Assembly: GCA_028287885.1 (NCBI GenBank)
Contig: JAQBOT010000041.1
Location: 1 to 14,713 of the forward strand
Direction of reading: 5' to 3'
Source: Pedobacter sp.
GTDB lineage: Bacteria > Bacteroidota > Bacteroidia > Sphingobacteriales > Sphingobacteriaceae
Length of the DNA stretch: 14,713 nucleotides
Below, piece by piece: positions 6,535 to 13,103 of the stretch (position 1 is the first letter of the stretch; each line of letters starts with the position of its first letter). The position numbers and the translations under genes were made by a program. The notes under the pieces were generated by a model. The model saw nothing but the letters and a program-made list of their open reading frames with translations. It searched no databases and had not been told where the DNA came from.

Positions 6535-6930
6535 ATGTCTCAAGATCCTGCACTATATTGGTTGTTTATTTTAGCGATCCCGGTCGCTTGTATCGCCTGG
6601 ACTGTTACCCATGAAGAAGTTTTCAGGGAACCCAGGGAATATTGTGTTAAACGTTCCGTAGAAGAACGCTCGCTGTTCCGAAGGAAGTTTTTTTACTTAT
6701 TTACCTGTGAATACTGCTTTAGCCATTATGTCACTGTCTTCATCCTTATTCTCACACACTATAAAATTTACATGGACGACTGGCGTGGATATCTTCTTTC
6801 AGGCTTTTCTTTGGTGTGGATTGCGAACATTTATATGAGCTTTTACAATAAGATTCGCATAGACCTTAAAACCGGCAAGCTCATCTCAAAGAAAGAAGAG
6901 CTTGCCGTTAAGGAAATAGAAAGCGATTAA
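6535..6930 (+). CDS. Small membrane protein with CxxC motif, function unknown
   Basis: This 131-residue protein has three predicted membrane helices at about 7-26, 63-79 and 85-103. The motif CEYCFSH (Cys58, Cys61, His64) sits at the membrane entry of helix 2. The first loop (27-57) is basic and charged, and the C-terminal tail (104-131) is hydrophilic and Lys/Glu-rich. The pattern vaguely recalls small CxxC membrane families such as DUF1360, but I do not recognise the family securely. The ATG at 6535 has no strong ribosome-binding site. The stop TAA overlaps the stop of the convergent treY-malQ gene by 4 nt (6927-6930). The 3' part of the coding sequence also contains a strong hairpin (6864-6913). 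The Cys pair and His could bind metal or form a disulfide; this is inference. Confidence 0.7.
   Translation: MSQDPALYWLFILAIPVACIAWTVTHEEVFREPREYCVKRSVEERSLFRRKFFYLFTCEYCFSHYVTVFILILTHYKIYMDDWRGYLLSGFSLVWIANIYMSFYNKIRIDLKTGKLISKKEELAVKEIESD
6864..6913. repeat. Long perfect inverted repeat (hairpin) at the convergent 3' ends
   Basis: A perfect 10-bp stem, CGGCAAGCTC (6873-6882) with GAGCTTGCCG (6898-6907), encloses a 15-nt loop. It is extended by a 6-bp outer stem, CCTTAA (6864-6869) with TTAAGG (6908-6913), with a 3-nt bulge on the left side only. It lies inside the last 22 codons of the + gene and begins 13 nt past the treY-malQ stop on the minus strand. No U-tract follows in either direction, so it is not a classical intrinsic terminator. 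It could stabilise mRNA 3' ends or help stop converging polymerases. Confidence 0.6.
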
Positions 6931-9900
6931 TAACGTCCAAATATCCGTGTCAAGATACGCAGTTGCTCTTCATGGTTTCGGCTGAAATCACCGGACTGCA
7001 TTCGCCAGCCCCAATTATTCTCTGTCGAAGAAGGGGTATTCATCCTTGCCGATTTTCCCAGGCCTAATATATCTTGAATAGGAACGATCGCCAACTTTGC
7101 CGTTGATGCGAAGGCCAGCCGGATTAGCTGAAAAGAGACGTTGTTCTTATTGATATCGGTACCGAGATAATGCATCATGTTTCTTCGGTCCAGCTTACTG
7201 CTTTCATTTTTGTACCAGCCTTTTGTTGTATTGTTGTCGTGGGTACCGGTATAAACAACGCAATTATCTGTTGAATATTGGTGTGGGATATGGATGGAGT
7301 ATGGCATATCCTCCCCAAAAGCAAATTGCAGTACTTTCATGCCTGGCATTTCAAACGCATCCCGCAGTTCGTACACATCATCGCTTATTTCCCCGAGATC
7401 CTCAGCTACAAATGGCAGGCGTTGAAACTCCTCTTGCATTGCAGTAAAAAAGGCCGAGGCGGGACCTGGAACCCATTCTCCTTTTTTCGCGGTTTCTTCT
7501 CCTGCCGGAACTTCCCAATAAGAGGAGAAGGCACGGAAGTGATCCAGGCGTAACAGATCATACAATTCCATATTTTTCTTCAACCGCTTTTTCCACCAAG
7601 TGTAATTGTCGCCTGCCATCACATCCCATCTATAAATTGGCATTCCCCACAACTGTCCATCTGCATTGAAGTAATCTGGCGGAACCCCCGCTGCAGAGAT
7701 CTTATTTCCTTCTTCATCCAGTTTGAACAATCCGGGGTTCGCCCACACGTCAACAGAGTCATAACTAATGTAGAACGGCAGGTCCCCTAAAAGTTGTACC
7801 TGATGTTGGTGAGCATAGGCCTTAAGACTCTTCCATTGCTTAAAGAATACGAATTGGAGCCATTTAGCTTTAGTCAGATCTTCTTTATAGGTGTGTTTAA
7901 ATTCTTTCAGGGAGGCTGCGTCCCGTCGACGAAATTCTTTTGGCCATTCATTCCATGGACTTTGCCCATGCTGGTCTTTTAGCACTGTAAACAGCACAAA
8001 GTCATCCAGCCAGTCTGCTTCGGCCTTCAGAAATAATAGATATTCCTGAACAAGGTGATGCGTTTTCTTCGTTTTAAATCGTTGATATGCCAAGTCATAG
8101 ATCTGAGCCTTACTTTGCTCAACTTCAGCATAGTTCACTTGATCTGACTTCTTAACAATAAATTGTTGCAGCTCCTCTGACGTTAGCAGTCCGTCTTTCT
8201 CCAGTACTTCCGGACTAATTAATAAGGTGTTGCCGGCCATGCTGGAGATTGAACTGTAAGGCGAGTAACTCTGACCGTTCGTAATCGGGTTCAATGGCAA
8301 CAGCTGCCAGAATTTTTGATTGCTGCGTGAAAGTGAATTTACAAACTTAATTGCTTCCGGGCCCATGTCGCCGATGCCAAAGGCTGAGGGTAGCGAGGTA
8401 AGGTGCATTAGAATACCTGAAGCTCTGTTGGTCTTCGGCTGTTCCAGCCTTAGAATGGCCAATGGAAAGTCGCCGAATAGGTCAGACACTGGAATTTCAG
8501 ATTCAACTTTACCGGTTTCCTTATTGCATAGGTTAACCCAGGTATCTGGAGCCTCTTCCGGAAAGCGAACAGATGTATTCTTCCAGTCAAAATCAGCAAA
8601 GTCCACCTGCATGCCTTCACATATTGCAGCAAAATGCAAAGGAACAACGGTAACGATCCAGGTAGAGTCGTAACGCCGTGCAAAGGCCAGTATATTATCC
8701 CCGTAGTGCCCTTTTACCTTTAGGGGGATATATTGAGCATCTCTAAATTCAAACTGCTGACGTTCCTTCAAGAGCATATGCTCCAGCCAGAGCTTGATTT
8801 TACCCGTGTACCGATCCTCCCAAAGCTCGGCTAAGGTTTGTTCTTCTGAGAAACCATTCAGCCAGGCTGAACGCTGCTCATAATCAACTGGCCTGCGGTT
8901 ATCCGGATCAACAAAGCTAAAATCCCAAAGCTCCGTACCCTGATAGACGTCGGGGATGCCTGGGCAGGTAAACTTCAGCGCAATCTGAACCAGGGAGTTA
9001 ATTATTCCATAATCTGAAACTTTAGTGTGAAATCCGTCAAAGCTCCGACGAAATCCAACCTCGTCTTCAAGCAAAGCTGCACTAAACTTTTTAGCTGCAG
9101 ATTCATATTCTTCGTTTGGCTCCGACCAACCAGTATGTGTTTTCGCTTCTCTGAATGCCTTTTCAAGATACGCATCCATTCGCGACTGATAACTTTCCTC
9201 CAATACACCCGGCATGGGGTATGTACCGATGAGTGTTTGATAAATAAAGTACCTGTCATTACCATCCGGCTTGCTGTCAGCGTTCAAGTTTTCATCTAGC
9301 TTCTGCCAATTCTTAACATGCTCCAGCCACTCGGCATGCAGGTCTGTAATCACCTGTAATCTTGCCCGGGCATCCTCTCCCCTTTTGGTATCGTGGGTAG
9401 AAGTACCATTTAGGGCCATCGGCCATAAGCTTTGCCTTTCAAGCATTTGCTGATGAAACTCATGCGGCGATTTTCCAAATCCTTCCGGCGAATCGCCAAC
9501 TTCGTTTTTGCCGATATACCGATTGTAGGTATACATCAAAGTGTCCTCTACGCCTTTAGCCATTAACGGACCACTGAACTGCATACATCGTTTGTAGAAC
9601 AAACAGGCTTTATCGTTGTAATCTGAATCTTGTCGCTGAGGCGCCTTTATCCACACTTCCTTCAACAGCTGGATACCAGGCTCGAGTTCCTTGACTTCAA
9701 CTGCTTTCAGCAGCTTTTTAAGTTCAGATTCTTCGTGTTCCGAAAGTGGAAAGGTACTTCCATAGTAGCGATAAACCGGGCATCGGATGAGAAGTTCGGC
9801 TATAGTGTCCTTTAAAAGTGTCGCATCAGTATCCGATTGCATCTGCTCATTTGCCAGTTCGAGGTCGTAGAACAGCTGTACCAGGTTATCAAGTTCCCCG

Positions 9901-10964
9901 GCCATATGATCTTTTAAAATGGCCCGTTTCTTCGCGAAAATCTGCGATTCAATATCCTCCTGACTTTGAACAAGCTGCTGGTAATATTTATTGAATTCAT
10001 GTTCCGCTTTGCCGTTAACCAGGAGATTGTTTACTGTGGCCAAAAATTCATATCCTGTAGTACCCTGAATTGGCCAGATCTGTGGCATCTTTTCGCCTTC
10101 TTCCAGGATCTTCTCTACAATAATGTAGGTATCCTCACCAGCAACTTCCCTCAACATGTCAAGATAGGCGTTCGGATCAAACAGGCCGTCAATGTGATCT
10201 ACACGTAAGCCCTGAAAAATATTCTGCTGTAAAAGTGAAAGGATGTATTTATGGTAAGCAACAAAGACATGTTTGTGGTGAATGTTTAGGCAAATCAAAC
10301 TATTTACAGTGAAGAATCTACGGTAATTTATTTTCCTATCACTTTCCTTCCAGTTGCACAATCTGTAAAACTGAGAATCAGCAAGCTCGAGCAACTTTTG
10401 TGAATCTGCGTTAAAAGCTTCTATATCTTCATTTTTCAGCAACTGCTGAGCAGTTGCGTTTAGAGGATATGGTGTATCAAAATAGTGTAGTTGGAAGCGC
10501 TCGCCCTCTTTTACAACCTTCAATTCTTTGTTCTTCACAACATCTTGCAAGTCCGAACCTAAGAATGGCACCATGATAGGTTCATCCTTGCTTCCAGCCC
10601 AGTTGATATCAAAAAAATCAGCGTACTCGGATTTTGGTCCTTTCTCCAGTACATCCATTAACCAGAGGTTGTTTTGATGAAAAGCCATGTGATTGGGAAC
10701 AATATCCTGTATCCAGATCATACCCAACGATTTTAGCTGTTCTGAGATAGCTATAAGCTCCTGTTCATCACCGATCTCCGGACTAATGCGCAGGGGATTA
10801 ACTGTATCATACCCATGCATACTCCCGGGGCTCGCTTCAAAGATTGGAGAGGCATAGACCGTCTTCACACCAAGTTTGTGTAAGTACGGGATGATCTCCC
10901 TGAAGTTGCTCAAAGTGAATTCCTTATTAAACTGTATTCTATACGTAGAGACCAGATTATTCAT
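6927..10964 (-). CDS. treY-malQ: Fused maltooligosyltrehalose synthase (TreY) and 4-alpha-glucanotransferase (MalQ)
   Basis: This is one 1345-residue polypeptide with two GH enzymes. Residues about 1-843 form a GH13 TreY, which isomerises the reducing-end alpha-1,4 bond of maltodextrin to alpha,alpha-1,1. Its motifs are DIVPNH at 87-92, LRVDHIDG at 253-260 (nucleophile Asp256), VEK at 283-285 (acid/base Glu284), and THDTKRGED at 523-531 (Asp525). After a short linker, residues about 846-1345 form a GH77 amylomaltase: SGILMHLTSLPS at 849-860, LLPLNP, SPYSS, RLDHFR at 1139-1144 (nucleophile Asp1141), AEDLG at 1187-1191 (Glu1188), and THDNNT at 1241-1246 (Asp1243). Both catalytic sets are complete. 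The frame is open further upstream to 11096, but TreY homologues begin at MNNLVSTYRIQF, so the ATG at 10964 is chosen. It overlaps the end of treZ by 8 nt, suggesting translational coupling. MalQ would recycle short maltodextrins left by TreY/TreZ. Confidence 0.93.
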   Translation of the reverse strand: MNNLVSTYRIQFNKEFTLSNFREIIPYLHKLGVKTVYASPIFEASPGSMHGYDTVNPLRISPEIGDEQELIAISEQLKSLGMIWIQDIVPNHMAFHQNNLWLMDVLEKGPKSEYADFFDINWAGSKDEPIMVPFLGSDLQDVVKNKELKVVKEGERFQLHYFDTPYPLNATAQQLLKNEDIEAFNADSQKLLELADSQFYRLCNWKESDRKINYRRFFTVNSLICLNIHHKHVFVAYHKYILSLLQQNIFQGLRVDHIDGLFDPNAYLDMLREVAGEDTYIIVEKILEEGEKMPQIWPIQGTTGYEFLATVNNLLVNGKAEHEFNKYYQQLVQSQEDIESQIFAKKRAILKDHMAGELDNLVQLFYDLELANEQMQSDTDATLLKDTIAELLIRCPVYRYYGSTFPLSEHEESELKKLLKAVEVKELEPGIQLLKEVWIKAPQRQDSDYNDKACLFYKRCMQFSGPLMAKGVEDTLMYTYNRYIGKNEVGDSPEGFGKSPHEFHQQMLERQSLWPMALNGTSTHDTKRGEDARARLQVITDLHAEWLEHVKNWQKLDENLNADSKPDGNDRYFIYQTLIGTYPMPGVLEESYQSRMDAYLEKAFREAKTHTGWSEPNEEYESAAKKFSAALLEDEVGFRRSFDGFHTKVSDYGIINSLVQIALKFTCPGIPDVYQGTELWDFSFVDPDNRRPVDYEQRSAWLNGFSEEQTLAELWEDRYTGKIKLWLEHMLLKERQQFEFRDAQYIPLKVKGHYGDNILAFARRYDSTWIVTVVPLHFAAICEGMQVDFADFDWKNTSVRFPEEAPDTWVNLCNKETGKVESEIPVSDLFGDFPLAILRLEQPKTNRASGILMHLTSLPSAFGIGDMGPEAIKFVNSLSRSNQKFWQLLPLNPITNGQSYSPYSSISSMAGNTLLISPEVLEKDGLLTSEELQQFIVKKSDQVNYAEVEQSKAQIYDLAYQRFKTKKTHHLVQEYLLFLKAEADWLDDFVLFTVLKDQHGQSPWNEWPKEFRRRDAASLKEFKHTYKEDLTKAKWLQFVFFKQWKSLKAYAHQHQVQLLGDLPFYISYDSVDVWANPGLFKLDEEGNKISAAGVPPDYFNADGQLWGMPIYRWDVMAGDNYTWWKKRLKKNMELYDLLRLDHFRAFSSYWEVPAGEETAKKGEWVPGPASAFFTAMQEEFQRLPFVAEDLGEISDDVYELRDAFEMPGMKVLQFAFGEDMPYSIHIPHQYSTDNCVVYTGTHDNNTTKGWYKNESSKLDRRNMMHYLGTDINKNNVSFQLIRLAFASTAKLAIVPIQDILGLGKSARMNTPSSTENNWGWRMQSGDFSRNHEEQLRILTRIFGRY

Positions 10965-12810
10965 TTTTTGAAAGGTAAATAGAGATTGATTCCGATTGTA
11001 ATGATAGTTCTGTGCCAGTAAAAGTGGCATTCTCTGCCATGTTTGGACCATTCCATTTGGCGTCAGAAGAGTTAAGCAAAAGTGTAAGGTCGCCAAGATC
11101 TTTCTGGAGTCTAATGGTTTGCTGACCTTTGGAGAAGTTCATGAAACAATAGATCGTCTCAGCACCCTCCCAACGTTTTAATATAAGCGAATTTTCATCT
11201 TCATAGACGTACACATGAAGATTGACCCTGCTGCCGCTGCTTAAGGCGGGGTGGCTTTTTCTTAACTCAATCAGCTTCTTATAGTACTGAAATAAGGTAC
11301 GATGAATATCTACATCCAACAGATCCCACTGAAGTTTGGACTGCTCAAATGTTTCTAATTTATCTGGATCAGGAGCTTCCCCTTGGCTATGAAAGGCTGC
11401 AAATTCCGCTTTTCTGCCTTTTCTTACCATCATATTCAGCTCCTGATCGGTATGGCTTACAAAGTATAGAAAGGGGTTTGTTTCTCCCCATTCTTCACCC
11501 ATAAACAACATGGGTAGAAAAGGACTGCACATTACTGCAGCAGCAAGTAGTTTCTGCATTTCGTAACTATACAGGCTGCTGCTTCTCTCGCCAAGCATGC
11601 GATTCCCAACTTGATCATGATTTTGAGAAAAAACAATGAAGGTTGATCCGCCATGTTCAGCAGCTGTTTTGCCGAACAACTTTTTACGGTGATTCGAAAA
11701 TTGCCCATCGTAAACATATGCATCCTTGTACGCTTTGGCCAGGGAATCTATTCCACTGAAGTCTTCATAATAGCCTGTCCGCGACTCTCCTGCCGTCACT
11801 CGCAATGCATGATGGAATTCATCGATCCATTGTGCGTCCATGCCAAATCCATTTTTATCTTCCCCGTCTAAAAACCGTGGATCGTTTAGGTCACATTCAA
11901 TGATCAGGTGATGGGACTTGCCGCTTGACTGCATATAGCGATCAACATGCGCCCTTATATCTTGCAAAATATGTGTTGCACTCAGGTCTTTGATCGCGTG
12001 AACAGCATCCATCCGTAAGGCATCAATGTGGAAGTCACGGAACCACATCAAAACATTTTCTATAAAATAGTCACGAACCCCGTCACAATATGCGTCATCA
12101 AAATTGATGGCCTGGCCCCATGGTGTTTGATATTTATCTGTAAAAAACGGACCGAACTGCCCAAAATAATTACCTTCCGGACCAACATGGTTGTAAACTA
12201 CATCCAAAATAACGGCAAGACCCTTTAAATGGCAGGCCTGAACAAGTTCTTGAAGCTTCTCCGGACCACCGTATGAACTCTGAACAGCGAAAGGGAATAC
12301 ACCGTCATAACCCCAGTTTCTACTCCCAGGGAATTGAGCTACCGGCATGATCTCTATGGCCGTAATACCAAGCTCGATCAAATGATCAAGCTTAGGTATA
12401 ATACCCGCAAAATCTGCGGAGTCAGAAAATGTGCCTACATGTAGTTCATAAATAATGTAATCCGCCAGAGGGATGTTGTTCCAATTTTGGTCCATCCATT
12501 TAATTGTTTTTAAATCGAAGGCCTCAGAATCCTCATGCACACCATCGGGCTGGCTCAGTGATGCCGGATCCGGAAGCGGGTCTTTTCCGTCTATCTTAAA
12601 CTTGTACCTGTCATGCGGACGAAGCAGGGAAGTACTTGTTTGCCAAAAGCCGTATTCCTCAGCCCTTTGAAGTTCTAGTGTCGTATCTTTATCCTTGATC
12701 ACAAGCTGTACCTGCTCGGCAAGAGGGGCCCAAAGGAAAATATTTGCGTTTTCCGCATTATCGAAATTAACGCCAATTGTTCGTTTGTTTAAATCAGTCC
12801 TTTCTCTCAT
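10957..12810 (-). CDS. treZ: Maltooligosyltrehalose trehalohydrolase
   Basis: This 617-residue GH13 enzyme cleaves trehalose from maltooligosyltrehalose made by TreY. An N-terminal CBM48-like beta-sandwich (about 11-95, with IFLWAPLAEQV) precedes the (beta/alpha)8 barrel. Motifs are DVVYNHVG at 203-210, LRMDAVHAI at 265-273 (nucleophile Asp268), IIECDLNDP at 303-311 (acid/base Glu305), and SQNHDQVGNR at 395-404 (Asp399). The LNDPRFL segment and FMGEEWGE...PF block (436-447) are characteristic of TreZ rather than glycogen branching or debranching enzymes. A C-terminal beta domain follows from about residue 525. The length is normal for the family. Its last 8 nt overlap the start of treY-malQ, forming a treZ-treY/malQ operon. 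The ATG at 12810 has only a weak GATGATAA-type purine stretch upstream, and no clear promoter was recognised. Confidence 0.93.
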   Translation of the reverse strand: MRERTDLNKRTIGVNFDNAENANIFLWAPLAEQVQLVIKDKDTTLELQRAEEYGFWQTSTSLLRPHDRYKFKIDGKDPLPDPASLSQPDGVHEDSEAFDLKTIKWMDQNWNNIPLADYIIYELHVGTFSDSADFAGIIPKLDHLIELGITAIEIMPVAQFPGSRNWGYDGVFPFAVQSSYGGPEKLQELVQACHLKGLAVILDVVYNHVGPEGNYFGQFGPFFTDKYQTPWGQAINFDDAYCDGVRDYFIENVLMWFRDFHIDALRMDAVHAIKDLSATHILQDIRAHVDRYMQSSGKSHHLIIECDLNDPRFLDGEDKNGFGMDAQWIDEFHHALRVTAGESRTGYYEDFSGIDSLAKAYKDAYVYDGQFSNHRKKLFGKTAAEHGGSTFIVFSQNHDQVGNRMLGERSSSLYSYEMQKLLAAAVMCSPFLPMLFMGEEWGETNPFLYFVSHTDQELNMMVRKGRKAEFAAFHSQGEAPDPDKLETFEQSKLQWDLLDVDIHRTLFQYYKKLIELRKSHPALSSGSRVNLHVYVYEDENSLILKRWEGAETIYCFMNFSKGQQTIRLQKDLGDLTLLLNSSDAKWNGPNMAENATFTGTELSLQSESISIYLSKNE

Positions 12811-12837
12811 GTTATCATCAATGAAAAAGGATGTAAA

Positions 12838-12871
12838 AATGTTTTGTGTTTTGTGCTTTTTGTAAGCAGAG
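12838..12871 (+). repeat. Imperfect direct repeat, copy 1 (upstream of treZ)
   Basis: This copy matches 13001-13036 in the same orientation. The first 19 nt agree at 18 positions and share the exact 15-mer TTTTGTGTTTTGTGC (12842-12856). A further 15 nt agree at 11 positions after a 2-nt gap. The core is itself a tandem TTTTGTG heptamer. It ends 28 bp from the treZ ATG on the opposite strand. It could be an operator or a duplicated promoter/leader piece. Confidence 0.6.
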
Positions 12872-13000
12872 GAAATAAACGGATTACCTGCGTCGCTCGA
12901 ATGCTTGATTGTTAGTGCCTTAAAAAGGATTATTATAAAGGTAACTGCCAGAAACTACCGATGTAAAATGGCTTACCAAAATATTTTTAGACTTAGATAT

Positions 13001-13036
13001 AATATTTTGTGTTTTGTGCCGTCTTTATAGGGAGAG
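13001..13036 (+). repeat. Imperfect direct repeat, copy 2 (upstream of the aldehyde dehydrogenase gene)
   Basis: This is the second copy of the 34-36-bp repeat at 12838-12871, offset by 163 bp. The exact 15-mer TTTTGTGTTTTGTGC is at 13005-13019. It ends 12 nt before the terminator-like hairpin at 13049. Same-orientation copies near the 5' ends of two divergent genes would suit a shared regulator or a duplicated transcription start region. Confidence 0.6.
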
Positions 13037-13048
13037 CGTTAATTTAGA

Positions 13049-13084
13049 ACGGGGTTAATTCGAAAGAACTAACTCCGTTTTTTT
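13049..13084 (+). terminator. Strong intrinsic-terminator-like hairpin in the leader of the aldehyde dehydrogenase gene
   Basis: ACGGGGTTA (13049-13057) pairs with TAACTCCGT (13070-13078) through 9 pairs including one G-U. After one A-C mismatch, TTC pairs with GAA to close a GAAA (GNRA) tetraloop. A run of seven T follows (13078-13084). This is a textbook rho-independent terminator on the + strand, yet no + gene lies upstream. It sits 19 nt before the ATG at 13104. It therefore ends either a short leader transcript (attenuator) or an unannotated small RNA starting within roughly 12811-13048. Confidence 0.75.
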
Positions 13085-13103
13085 ATTATATAGTATTTGC
13101 CAT

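Noticed and set aside
8420..8450. Possible sequencing frameshift or lost stop at the TreY-MalQ junction
   Set aside because: The reading frame runs uninterrupted through the junction with family-typical residues on both sides, so a real fusion is the simpler reading from this sequence alone.
8320..8673. 117-codon + strand open frame inside treY-malQ
   Set aside because: It lies opposite the TreY C-terminus/MalQ junction, where the minus-strand protein is continuous and conserved; there is no start signal or family resemblance.
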